Program-made: the position numbers and the translations under genes
The notes under the pieces: model-generated
The model's database searches: none
What the model was told of the DNA's origin: nothing
Seen by the model: the letters and a program-made list of their open reading frames with translations, nothing else
Source: Streptomyces sp. NBC_00376
Lineage (GTDB): Bacteria; Actinomycetota; Actinomycetes; Streptomycetales; Streptomycetaceae
Assembly (NCBI RefSeq): GCF_036077095.1
Contig: NZ_CP107960.1
Coordinates: 3,038,001 to 3,102,000 of the forward strand
DNA length: 64,000 bases
Direction: 5' to 3'
Shown: positions 25,372-33,795 of the stretch, piece after piece
Layout: every line of letters begins with the position of its first letter
Position numbering within the stretch: the stretch's first letter is position 1

Positions 25372-26550
25372 CTAGTACACCGGCTTCTCGGGCTCGATCT
25401 GGTTGACCCAGCCGATCACGCCGCCGCCCACGTGCACCGCGTCGGCGAAGCCCGCCGACTTGAGGACCGCTAGGACCTCGGCGCTGCGGACGCCCGTCTT
25501 GCAGTGCAGGACGATGCGCTTGTCCTGCGGGAGGTCCTGGAGGGCGTTGCCCATCAGGAACTCGTTCTTCGGGATCAGCTTCGCGCCCGGGATCGAGACG
25601 ATCTCGAACTCGTTCGGCTCACGGACGTCGATGATCTCGATCTTCTCGTCCGCGTCGATCCACTCCTTGAGCTGCTTGGGAGTGATCGTGGAGCCGAGCG
25701 CCGCCTCCTGGGCCTCCTCGGACACGACGCCGCAGAAGGCCTCGTAGTCGATGAGCTCGGTGACGGTGGGGTTCTCGCCGCAGACCGCGCAGTCGGGGTC
25801 CTTGCGGACCTTGACCTGGCGGTACTGCATCTCCAGGGCGTCGTAGATCATCAGCCGGCCGACCAGCGGGTCGCCGATGCCGGCGAGCAGCTTGATGGCC
25901 TCGTTGACCTGGATGGAACCGATGGACGCGCAGAGCACCCCGAGCACGCCGCCCTCGGCGCAGGAGGGGACCATGCCCGGCGGGGGCGGCTCCGGGTAGA
26001 GGCAGCGGTAGCAGGGGCCGTGCTCGGACCAGAAGACGGACGCCTGGCCGTCGAACCGGTAGATCGAGCCCCAGATGTACGGCTTGTTCAGCAGTACGGC
26101 CGCGTCGTTGACCAGATAGCGGGTGGCGAAGTTGTCCGTGCCGTCCACGATCAGGTCGTACCGGGCGAAGATGTCCATCACGTTGTCGGCTTCGAGCCGC
26201 TCCTCGTGAAGGACCACGTTCACGTACGGGTTGATGCCCAGCACCGAGTCCTTGGCGGACTCGGCCTTGGAGCGCCCGATGTCGGACTGACTGTGGATGA
26301 TCTGGCGCTGCAGGTTCGACTCGTCGACCTCGTCGAACTCCACGATGCCGAGCGTTCCGACACCGGCCGCGGCCAGGTACATCAGGGCCGGCGAGCCGAG
26401 ACCGCCGGCGCCGACACAGAGCACCTTCGCGTTCTTCAGCCGCTTCTGTCCGTCCATCCCGACATCCGGGATGATCAGGTGGCGGGAGTACCTGCGGACC
26501 TCGTCGACGGTGAGCTCAGCAGCTGGCTCGACCAGGGGTGGCAGCGACAC
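25372..26550 (-). CDS. moeZ: adenylyltransferase/sulfurtransferase MoeZ
   Basis: The 392-aa fusion has an N-terminal ThiF/MoeB domain with the nucleotide motif VGAGGLGSP and DGTDNFATRY. Zinc CxxC pairs are CYRC and CAVC. A C-terminal rhodanese domain carries the active Cys in HCKTGVRS (about residue 355). It activates ubiquitin-like sulfur carriers by adenylation and sulfurates them for molybdopterin, thiamin and cysteine-related pathways; in Streptomyces one MoeZ serves several sulfur carriers. The GTG start at 26550 has GAGG close upstream. The upstream region contains TACGTAG direct repeats (about 26570-26600). In mycobacteria the next gene is the DUF3152 gene, which here lies 11 kb away. 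Confidence 0.96.
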   Translation of the reverse strand: MSLPPLVEPAAELTVDEVRRYSRHLIIPDVGMDGQKRLKNAKVLCVGAGGLGSPALMYLAAAGVGTLGIVEFDEVDESNLQRQIIHSQSDIGRSKAESAKDSVLGINPYVNVVLHEERLEADNVMDIFARYDLIVDGTDNFATRYLVNDAAVLLNKPYIWGSIYRFDGQASVFWSEHGPCYRCLYPEPPPPGMVPSCAEGGVLGVLCASIGSIQVNEAIKLLAGIGDPLVGRLMIYDALEMQYRQVKVRKDPDCAVCGENPTVTELIDYEAFCGVVSEEAQEAALGSTITPKQLKEWIDADEKIEIIDVREPNEFEIVSIPGAKLIPKNEFLMGNALQDLPQDKRIVLHCKTGVRSAEVLAVLKSAGFADAVHVGGGVIGWVNQIEPEKPVY

Positions 26551-26635
26551 AGGAACCTCAACAATGCAGGTGGTCGGATTCTACGTACTTCATCTACGTA
26601 CGGTTGTTCTTGCCGTAACACTGCCACGCTCCTTC

Positions 26636-27466
26636 TCATTCCGAGATACCAGGTCCGATCCGCGAGACGATTTCGTCCCAGTACCTGGGCAGCGCCGCGA
26701 ATGGATCGGTTTGCCCCTGTTGGCCGTCTCGGTCCGTGAAGAAGATCGTGCCCGCGCCCTGCCAGCGGGCGATGCGCATGGCCTCGTCGAGGTGGGTGCG
26801 CGGAACGCCGTGGACGAAGTGCGCGAACCGCTCCGGCGGATAGGAGGCGGTCCACTCCGCCACCTGCGACCAGCGGTAGTCCGTCCACGGTCCGCAGAAG
26901 GTGACCAGCTGGTCGGCGGCCTCCGCGTAGCCGGGGTGGGGATGGGTGCCCAGCCCGAGCACCAGTGGCCCGCTCCCCTCCCCGTACGGCGGGTCGCCGT
27001 GTTCCAGGAGCGTGGCGAGTGTGCTGGTGAGACGGCGCACCGCCGGGAGCTCGGCGCGCCCCGCCGGGCAGCGGCCGAGATAGAAGCCGTCGACGCGGTA
27101 CCAGTCGAGGAACGACTGCGCGTCGGCGATCAGTTCCCCGAAGGGGCGGCTGCCGAAGGCCAGATCGAGATGGCCGAGCAGCCGGCCGCCCGACGCACGG
27201 ACCGAGTCGCGCGGATCGTCGCCGTGCACGGCCCGCTCGCGCGCGTTGCGGAGCCGGCCCGCGGCCTCCAGGCAGTGCGGATCGGGGCGGGCGCCGGGGC
27301 CGTCGTCGATGTTGAGGACGGCCCAGTGCAGCGGGGTTCCGGGGCGGGCCAGTTCGGCCCACTCGGCCGGTGCGAGCAGCGGGTGCGCGTAGCCGGGCAC
27401 GCCGAAGCCGAGCTGCTCGGCGCCGCCGGTCCGGCGGGCCGTTCCGGTACTGGTCAGATACGGCAC
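26636..27466 (-). CDS. spherulation-specific family 4 (spherulin-4/GH135-like) protein
   Basis: The 276-aa TIM-barrel-type protein shows spherulin-4 features: GVPGYAHPLLAPAEW at the N-terminus, AVLNIDDGPG, LLGHLDLAFGSRP, FLDWYRVDGFYLGRCP and FVHGVP. No signal peptide is seen, so it is probably cytosolic unless exported otherwise. In fungi this family includes Sph3 (GH135), which cleaves galactosaminogalactan and is needed to make it. The strand that usually ends in an acidic residue after DGFYL has Gly (LGRCP) here, so hydrolase activity is uncertain. The start is GTG at 27466, with GGAGG; the first 13 bases overlap the end of the epimerase gene, so the two are coupled. Last gene of the exopolysaccharide-like operon. 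Confidence 0.8.
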   Translation of the reverse strand: MPYLTSTGTARRTGGAEQLGFGVPGYAHPLLAPAEWAELARPGTPLHWAVLNIDDGPGARPDPHCLEAAGRLRNARERAVHGDDPRDSVRASGGRLLGHLDLAFGSRPFGELIADAQSFLDWYRVDGFYLGRCPAGRAELPAVRRLTSTLATLLEHGDPPYGEGSGPLVLGLGTHPHPGYAEAADQLVTFCGPWTDYRWSQVAEWTASYPPERFAHFVHGVPRTHLDEAMRIARWQGAGTIFFTDRDGQQGQTDPFAALPRYWDEIVSRIGPGISE

Positions 27467-28419
27467 GCCGCCTCCATCCAGATGTCGGCGAGGGACTCCT
27501 CCAGGTTGATCCTGGGGCGCCAGCCGAGCCGGTCCCGGGCGGTGCGGACATCGGCCTGCTGCCAGGCGCCGCAGCCGTCCGGATAGGGGGACGGGGTCGC
27601 CGAGAGGTGCTCGATGACCGACTCGGTCGAGGTGCGCGGGGCACCGATGGGCAGCCGGGGCGGGGGCGCGTCGAGCTCGTGGAGTGCGCCCGCGTACCCG
27701 GCGACCCTGGCGAGGACGGCGGCCGCGTCCCGCAGGCGCACGGCGCGGCCGGTGCCGATGTTGACGACGCCCTGGGCGGCGGAGAGCGAGGCGGCGTGCA
27801 CGGCGCGGGCGACATCGCGTACGTCCACGAAGTCGCGCTGCACGCCGAGGCCGCTGAGCTTCAGCTCGCCGTCGCCGGACTGCATGGCCCGGCGCATCGC
27901 CTCGGCGAGCCTGCCGAGCGGGGAACCGGCCGGGGTGCCCGGACCGACCGGGGAGAAGACCCGCAGCACCACCGCGTCGAGGCCGGAGCCGAGGACGAGT
28001 TCGGTGGCGGCGAGCTTGCTGACGCCGTACGGGCCGCCGGGGCGCGGGATCGCGTCCTCGGCGGTGGACGAGCCGGGCTGCGAGGGCCCGTACTCCGAGG
28101 AGCACCCGACCTGGACGAGCCGGGCCGTGCAGCCGCTGCGCCGCATCGCCTCGCAGACCGTGGCGACGGCGACGGTGTTGTGGCGGGTGAGATCGCGGGC
28201 GCCGCCGCGGGTGGCGCCCGCGCAGTTGACGACCACTCCGGGGTGGACGGCGTCCAGGAAACGGGTCAGCGCGCCGGGGCTCCCGCTGGCGAGGTCGAAC
28301 CGTACGTCGGCGTCGTCGCCGCGGCCGAGCGCCGTGAGGTGCACGGCGGGGTCGGCAAGCAGGCGGTCGGCCACGAACCGGCCGAGGAATCCGTTGGCTC
28401 CGAGCAGCAGCACCCTCAT
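27454..28419 (-). CDS. NAD-dependent epimerase/dehydratase (extended SDR)
   Basis: The 321-aa sugar-nucleotide SDR has the Rossmann motif LLGANGFLG at the very N-terminus, a D-rich acidic patch, the serine of VQVGCSSEYG and the catalytic YGVSK. QRDFVDVRDVARAV binds substrate/cofactor. The family includes UDP-hexose 4-epimerases and 4,6-dehydratases; the exact sugar cannot be read here. The ATG overlaps the stop of a 19-codon ORF (ATGA), implying translational coupling. The position between a PelF-type glycosyltransferase locus and a spherulin-4 gene suggests it supplies a GalNAc-type or other modified sugar nucleotide. Confidence 0.88.
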   Translation of the reverse strand: MRVLLLGANGFLGRFVADRLLADPAVHLTALGRGDDADVRFDLASGSPGALTRFLDAVHPGVVVNCAGATRGGARDLTRHNTVAVATVCEAMRRSGCTARLVQVGCSSEYGPSQPGSSTAEDAIPRPGGPYGVSKLAATELVLGSGLDAVVLRVFSPVGPGTPAGSPLGRLAEAMRRAMQSGDGELKLSGLGVQRDFVDVRDVARAVHAASLSAAQGVVNIGTGRAVRLRDAAAVLARVAGYAGALHELDAPPPRLPIGAPRTSTESVIEHLSATPSPYPDGCGAWQQADVRTARDRLGWRPRINLEESLADIWMEAACRI

Positions 28420-28475
28420 CGCGCGCCCCCTCGGCGCCGACGGCGAGCTGCCGGTGAAGGGGATTGGGGGGTCAT
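28416..28475 (-). CDS. 19-residue basic leader ORF coupled to the epimerase gene
   Basis: ATG 28475 is preceded by AAGGAG with a nine-base spacer. The ORF encodes MTPQSPSPAARRRRRGGAR, and its TGA overlaps the epimerase ATG as ATGA. The epimerase itself has no ribosome-binding site of its own, so this ORF probably delivers ribosomes to it. A run of five Arg codons of mixed synonymous types could slow translation. It is not likely to act as a protein, but that is an inference. Confidence 0.55.
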   Translation of the reverse strand: MTPQSPSPAARRRRRGGAR

Positions 28476-28570
28476 GTCCGGTGTCTCCTTGAGAAGTGAG
28501 GTGCGGTTGTGGGGCGATGACCCGCGGCGTCGGCTCCGCGGGGCGTGCAATGGCAGTGGTGCGGCTGTGG

Positions 28571-30118
28571 TTACGCGGCGGCCGGGCCTTCGTCGACCGG
28601 TCGGCCGGTGGTTGTGGCGGTGCTGTGGGCGGACGCCCGGGAGAGGACGACGGTGGCGGCGATCAGCAGTCCGAGCGCTGCTCCTCCGCACGCGATGGCC
28701 GGTACGGATCCGGTGCCGGACGTCATGACGAGGAGGTCGACGGGGCGGGCGAGGAAGTGCAGATGGGGCAGCCGCCCGGCCAGGACCAGCGCGGGAGCCA
28801 GCACCTCGACCACGCAGGCGAAGGCGAGTCCGCCGGCGGCGAGCTCGGGGAACCCGTGCACGGTCAGCAGCCGGGCCAGCAGGAGCAGCACCCCGAGAGC
28901 GGCCGCCCCGACGAACGCCCCGCCGCCCCCGTACGCGAGGTGCGCTAGGTACAGCAGACCGGCGACGGCGCAGAGATGGAGTGCGACGGCCCCGAACAGC
29001 AGGGGGCGCACACCCGCGGCGAACTCCTCCAGCGCACGGCTGCCGATGAGCCGGCGGTGCGCGTGTACGGCGAAGAGGTGGGCGCACCAGGTGGCCGGGG
29101 CGAGGGCGAGGGCCAGGCCCAGCAGCGGCGCGGGGGTGACCTCCCAGGGACCTTCGGGGCCACCGCTGAGCACCTGGTCGAGCAGCGGTTCGCCGTACAT
29201 GACGTAGCCGAGGAGCCAGCAGCCGTACACGTTGGCCGTGCCCGAGGAGCGGCCTTCGGCGTGCAGGGGGCCGCTGCGCAGGCTGAGCGCGAGCACGGTG
29301 AGCGCGAGGAGCGCCCCGGCGAGGGCGATCGCGAGCCGGGCCCGGCCGTCGAGCGCCCCCTCGGTGAGTCCGAGTGCCCCGACGGTCGCGATGCAGGCGG
29401 CGCCCGGCAGCAGCGCGCGGAGCGACCAGGCGGCGCGCGTCGCGATGTCGCGCTCCGGCGCGTCGGGGCCGGTCGTGGCCTGTGCCGCCACGCCGGGCAC
29501 CCGTGCGAACAGCTCCTCGGCGAGCGAGAAGACATCGCGGTGCCGGTAGCGGGCGGCGGCGCGGTCGGTGACGCCATGGGCTTCGAGCCCGGCGGCGACC
29601 TCCAGCGGATCGACGGCCCGTTCGCACAGCTCGCGGTGGCGGTGCATCAGCGATTTCACGGGGTCGGCGGGGCCACGGCGCGAGGCGTTGAGCCGACGCG
29701 CGGGCACAGGGCGCGCGATCTCGGGGGCGCGGGCGGGGCGGGGGTCACCGGTGGCGGCGGGGGTCGCGGAGATCTCCGGGGCCGCAGGGGCCTCGGAAGG
29801 TGCGGGGGGATCGGAAGCTGCGGGAGTCCCGGGGGTCCCCGCGAGCGCCGCAGACTCGGATGACACCGCAGGCTCGGAAAGCCCCACAGGCTCGGCCGGC
29901 ACCGCAAGCACGCCGGGCCCCGGCGCCGCCGCCGGGCCGGCCGTCCCCATCGGCCCCGCTGGATCCGATTCCGATTCCGGCTCCGTATCCCCGCCCGCGC
30001 CCTCGCCCGCGTCCCCGGCCAGGGACGGCTCGGAGACCAGGGCCCGGGAGCGGAGGTCCCAGCTTCCGCCGGTGGTCGGTGCGGCGGGTGCGTCGGACCC
30101 CTCGGTCGGGCGGCCCAT
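28571..30118 (-). CDS. polytopic membrane protein of exopolysaccharide-like locus
   Basis: The 515-aa protein has an Ala/Pro/Glu/Ser-rich disordered N-terminus (about residues 1-150) and a soluble helical segment (KSLMHRHRELCERAVDPLEV to FSLAEELFARVPG). About ten hydrophobic helices run to the C-terminus (for example LAIALAGALLALTVLALSL, LGVLLLLARLLTVHGF). No enzyme motif is recognised. It is not an obvious PelG (MOP-family exporter) by eye, but position and topology suggest a transport or assembly partner of the glycosyltransferase. The start is ATG 30118, with GGAGGA seven bases upstream; the longer frame into the preceding gene lacks this signal. Confidence 0.75.
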   Translation of the reverse strand: MGRPTEGSDAPAAPTTGGSWDLRSRALVSEPSLAGDAGEGAGGDTEPESESDPAGPMGTAGPAAAPGPGVLAVPAEPVGLSEPAVSSESAALAGTPGTPAASDPPAPSEAPAAPEISATPAATGDPRPARAPEIARPVPARRLNASRRGPADPVKSLMHRHRELCERAVDPLEVAAGLEAHGVTDRAAARYRHRDVFSLAEELFARVPGVAAQATTGPDAPERDIATRAAWSLRALLPGAACIATVGALGLTEGALDGRARLAIALAGALLALTVLALSLRSGPLHAEGRSSGTANVYGCWLLGYVMYGEPLLDQVLSGGPEGPWEVTPAPLLGLALALAPATWCAHLFAVHAHRRLIGSRALEEFAAGVRPLLFGAVALHLCAVAGLLYLAHLAYGGGGAFVGAAALGVLLLLARLLTVHGFPELAAGGLAFACVVEVLAPALVLAGRLPHLHFLARPVDLLVMTSGTGSVPAIACGGAALGLLIAATVVLSRASAHSTATTTGRPVDEGPAAA

Positions 30119-30203
30119 GGTGATTCCTCCGTGATTGTCGCCGGCCGCGCCGGCCTGCGGTCCGCCGCGTCCCGGCCCGGCCGGCTCCTGTCCCTGCTCC
30201 TGT

Positions 30204-32033
30204 TCACGCATCGCCGCCACCCGCTCCCCGAGCTCCCGCGCAGACGGTCCGGGGCCCGGCGGCCCAGCTGGGCGTGCGGCCGGCCGGGGCGGCGCCCGAG
30301 GCCGTCCACGGACCCGGGACCCGCGCCTCCGGCGGGGTGGCGAACGGGCGCGGTTCGCCGTCGGCGTCCACCGCCTCGGCCTCCCTGCGCACCGGGGCGT
30401 GCGAGATCAGCTCCAGGTAGATGCCGCGGAATGCCGCGAGGTTCTGGTCGACGGTGAAGAGTTCGAGCGCGCGGGCGCGCGCCGCCGCTCCGAGCCGTGC
30501 ACGGCGCTCGGGGTCCCGCAGCAGCGCGATACAGGCGTCGGCCAGCGCCCGGGGGTTGCGCGGGGGCACCACGAGCCCGGTACCGCCGATGACCTCGACG
30601 ACCGCGCCGACATCCGTCGACACCGTGGCCCGGCCGCAGAACATCGCCTCGACGAGACCGGTCGGAAAGCCCTCCATCACGCTGGACAGGACGACGACCC
30701 CGCCCGCCGCGTAGGCGTCAGTCAGCTCGGGCACCTCGGCCCCGCCGAGGTCCTCGAAGGAGACCGGGTTGTCCCCGATGGCGTGCGCGTCCGTGGCCTC
30801 GTCGGGGAACAGCTGGGCGGCGAGCGCCCGGCAGTGCGCGAGATAGGCCCCGCCCTCCGTGCCTTCCGCGCCCTCCGCACCCCGGGCCGGGGCGCCGATG
30901 ATCCTCAGCCGGGCGTCCGGCTCGGCCTTCCGTACCTCCGCGAAGGCGTGCAGCAGCGCGATCAGGTCCTTGGCGGGCTCGATCGGCCCGACCCAGACCA
31001 GGGTGTCGCCGGGGCCGCTGTCGCCGCTCTCCCCCAGCGCCGTGAAGCGGTCGGACTCCATGCCGGGGTGGACGGTGCGCAGCTTCTCCCGCTCGGCGCC
31101 GCACCGCTCCTGCCAGCGGCGGGCGTGGGTGTTGCCCGGGGTGACGATCGCGGCCTGCCGGTACACCTCGGTGGCCAGCCGCCCGTGCAGGTTGGCGAGC
31201 AGGGCGCGCACCGGCGCGTTCAGCGTGGTGTCGGTCGCCGCGAGGTAGTGCGCCCGCAGCCGCACGCCGTGCTCGGTGACCAGCAGCGGCACCCCGAAGA
31301 AGCGTTTGGCCAGCAGTCCTGGCAGTGCGCCGGCGCCACCGGACGTCGCGTGACAGAGGTCGACCGCGCCGAGGCCCTCCTCGTCGTACCAGTCGAGCGA
31401 GAGGGGGCGGAGCACCCGGTCGAGTTCCCGGGCGAAGGCGAGGAGGTCGGGGACGGTGGCGGTCTGGACGGTGCGCCCGGTGCCCGGGGCGCGGCAGGCC
31501 GCTTCGAGTACCCGCACGGCGGTTTCGGAGCGGAGGGCCGCGGTGAGTCCGCCGTGTTCGCGGGCCAGTTCGGCGAGTCCGTACAGGCCGTCCGTGAACT
31601 GCGCGTCCGCAAGGGACATACGCCCTTCGCCGCCCGGTTCACCCGTACCCGCGGCACCGTCCTCGCCGCCCCCCGCGTCCGCCGCGCAGACCGAGGCCAC
31701 GAGCGCCGCGAAGTGCGCCTCGAAGCGCCGCCGTTCGCGCCGTCCGTACGGTCGGGCGCCGCCGCCGGTCACCATCCGGGCGAGCAGCCCCCTGGGGGCC
31801 CTGGTGCCCCGTACGTCCGCGTCGGCCGTCCAGAGCGGTGCCGTCCGTACCCGGCCGACCTGCGCCGGGAGCGGGACCCAGCCGCGCTCCTCCTCTTCGG
31901 CGGAGCGGCTGAGCGCGAAGAGATCGAACTCGTGCTGCGTGAGGCCACGCACCAGACGGTCGCACCAGAGTCCGGACTCACCGCCGGCATACGGGTAACC
32001 ACCGTCGGTGAGGAGTCCGATCCGCACGAGCAC
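30204..32033 (-). CDS. pelF: PelF-type GT4 glycosyltransferase (DUF3492)
   Basis: The 609-aa protein begins IGLLTDGGYPYAGGESGLWC, the typical start of the DUF3492 N-terminal domain of PelF. The GT-B catalytic half follows: VWVGPIEPAKDLIALLHAF (donor-binding Lys), SSVMEGFPTGLVEAMFCGR with the E-x7-E signature, and VGAVVEVIGGTGLVVPP. In Pseudomonas, PelF polymerises UDP-GlcNAc/GalNAc into the Pel polysaccharide in the cytosol. No PelD, PelE or PelG gene is adjacent. The start is GTG 32033 (GTG 32027 also possible), with GGGAG upstream. First gene of a minus-strand set that runs to 26636. Confidence 0.88.
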   Translation of the reverse strand: MLVRIGLLTDGGYPYAGGESGLWCDRLVRGLTQHEFDLFALSRSAEEEERGWVPLPAQVGRVRTAPLWTADADVRGTRAPRGLLARMVTGGGARPYGRRERRRFEAHFAALVASVCAADAGGGEDGAAGTGEPGGEGRMSLADAQFTDGLYGLAELAREHGGLTAALRSETAVRVLEAACRAPGTGRTVQTATVPDLLAFARELDRVLRPLSLDWYDEEGLGAVDLCHATSGGAGALPGLLAKRFFGVPLLVTEHGVRLRAHYLAATDTTLNAPVRALLANLHGRLATEVYRQAAIVTPGNTHARRWQERCGAEREKLRTVHPGMESDRFTALGESGDSGPGDTLVWVGPIEPAKDLIALLHAFAEVRKAEPDARLRIIGAPARGAEGAEGTEGGAYLAHCRALAAQLFPDEATDAHAIGDNPVSFEDLGGAEVPELTDAYAAGGVVVLSSVMEGFPTGLVEAMFCGRATVSTDVGAVVEVIGGTGLVVPPRNPRALADACIALLRDPERRARLGAAARARALELFTVDQNLAAFRGIYLELISHAPVRREAEAVDADGEPRPFATPPEARVPGPWTASGAAPAGRTPSWAAGPRTVCAGARGAGGGDA

Positions 32034-32106
32034 ACCCCCGATCTCCCTTGTGGGCGGCCGCCGTTGGAATGGCGGCTCACAGCGGGACGACCGTAAGCGG
32101 ATACGC

Positions 32107-32142
32107 CGGTGGTGCGACGGACGGTTGTCCGTCGCACCACCG
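32107..32142 (-). terminator. hairpin ending the ABC importer operon
   Basis: A perfect 16-bp stem (CGGTGGTGCGACGGAC / GTCCGTCGCACCACCG, loop GGTT) lies about 75 bp after the ATPase stop and 74 bp before the pelF start. It separates the importer operon from the exopolysaccharide-like operon. Confidence 0.8.
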
Positions 32143-32217
32143 AAAGGGGTGAACCGTCGTAACTTTCCCGCCCCAGTAGCGTTCTGTCGCGCTATGGGAG
32201 CGAGCGGTCACTCAGGG

Positions 32218-33795
32218 TCAGGCGGCGGCCAGCTCCTTGCGAGCCGCGCGGCGCACCGTCGCGAGCGCCGGATCGAGCGCGGGAACGGCCGCCAGCAGCT
32301 GCTTGGTGTACGGGTCCCGCGGGTTCCCGTACACCTGGTCCACCGCGCCCTCCTCGACGATCCGGCCCTGCCGCATGACGGCGACCCGGTCGCTGACCTG
32401 CCGTACGACGGCGAGGTCGTGGGCGATGAAGACCAGGGCGAGTCCCAGTTCCCGCTGGAGTTCCGCGAGCAGGGCGGTCACCTGGGCCTGGGTCGTCACG
32501 TCGAGCGCGGAGACCGCCTCGTCGCAGACGATCAGCTCCGGCTCGGCGGCCAGTGCCCGTGCGATACCGACGCGCTGGCGCTGCCCGCCGCTGAACTCGT
32601 GCGGGTAGCGGTCGTAGCTGTCCGGGTCGAGTCCGACCCGGGTCAGCAGGTCCCGCACCCGCGCCCTGATCGCGGCCTCGTCGCGCTGCCCACGGGCCCG
32701 CAGCGGGTCGGCGACCGATTCGCCGACCGAGCGGCGCGGGTTGAGGGAGGAGACGGGGTCCTGGAAGACCATCTGCACCCGGGCGTCGCGGGTGAGCCGC
32801 CCCGAGGTGGGCTCCAGCAGTCCGACGAGCATCCGCCCGAGGGTGGTCTTGCCGCTGCCGCTCTCCCCGACGATGCCGAGGGTCTCGCCGCGCCGGACGG
32901 TGAGGGAGACCCCGTCGACGGCGGCGAGCGCGGTCTTTCCCCTGCCGAACACCTGCCGGACGCCGTCGGCCTCGACGAGCACCTCGCCGTCGTCCGCCGC
33001 CGCGCCGGACCGGTCGCGCGCCTCCGTCACCCGGGGCACCGCCGCCAGCAGCGCCTTCGTGTACGGCTCGCGCGGTGCCACGAGCACCTCGCCCACCGGT
33101 CCGCGTTCCACCGCCCGGCCCGACTGCATGACCAGCACCTCGTCGACCGACTCCGCCGCCACGCCCACGTCGTGCGTGACCAGCAGCAGCCCCATGCCCG
33201 TCTCGCGGCGCAGGTCGTGGAGCAGGTCGAGGATCTGGGCCTGGACGGTGACGTCCAGGGCGGTCGTCGGCTCGTCGGCGATGAGCAGCTGGGGCTCGCA
33301 GGCCAGGGCCATCGCGATCAGCGCCCGCTGCCGCATCCCACCGGAGAACTCGTGCGGCCTCGACCGGGAGCGCCGTACCGCGTCGGGGATCCCGACCCGG
33401 TCCAGCACCTCCACCGCCCGCGCCCGCGCCGCCCGGCGGGAGGCCCGGTTGTGCACCCGGTACACCTCGGCGATCTGGTCGCCCACCGCGTAGTACGGGT
33501 CCAACGAGGACAGCGGGTCCTGGAAGACCATCGCGGCCTTCGCGCCCCGCAGGGCCCGCAGTTCCGCGTCGTCCGCCGCCGTCACGTCCACCCCGGCGAC
33601 CCGGATCGAGCCGCCGACCTTCGCACCGGTCCCGCGGTGCAGTCCGAGCAGCGCGTACGCCGAGGCGCTCTTGCCGGAGCCGGACTCCCCCACGACTCCG
33701 AGCGCGCCGCCGGCCTCCAGCGAGAACGACAGCCCGTCCACGGCTCGTACGTCGCCGAACGAGATCGAGAGATCGGAGACTTCGACCAGGCTCAT
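32218..33795 (-). CDS. dipeptide/oligopeptide-type ABC transporter, fused double ATPase
   Basis: The 525-aa protein contains two complete nucleotide-binding domains. The first (about 1-255) has [44 protein letters not shown] and [11 protein letters not shown]. The second (about 275-520) has [42 protein letters not shown] and [11 protein letters not shown]. This is a DppD-DppF fusion. It powers the permeases encoded just upstream; its ATG overlaps the permease stop by four bases. Last gene of the importer operon. Confidence 0.95.
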   Translation of the reverse strand: MSLVEVSDLSISFGDVRAVDGLSFSLEAGGALGVVGESGSGKSASAYALLGLHRGTGAKVGGSIRVAGVDVTAADDAELRALRGAKAAMVFQDPLSSLDPYYAVGDQIAEVYRVHNRASRRAARARAVEVLDRVGIPDAVRRSRSRPHEFSGGMRQRALIAMALACEPQLLIADEPTTALDVTVQAQILDLLHDLRRETGMGLLLVTHDVGVAAESVDEVLVMQSGRAVERGPVGEVLVAPREPYTKALLAAVPRVTEARDRSGAAADDGEVLVEADGVRQVFGRGKTALAAVDGVSLTVRRGETLGIVGESGSGKTTLGRMLVGLLEPTSGRLTRDARVQMVFQDPVSSLNPRRSVGESVADPLRARGQRDEAAIRARVRDLLTRVGLDPDSYDRYPHEFSGGQRQRVGIARALAAEPELIVCDEAVSALDVTTQAQVTALLAELQRELGLALVFIAHDLAVVRQVSDRVAVMRQGRIVEEGAVDQVYGNPRDPYTKQLLAAVPALDPALATVRRAARKELAAA

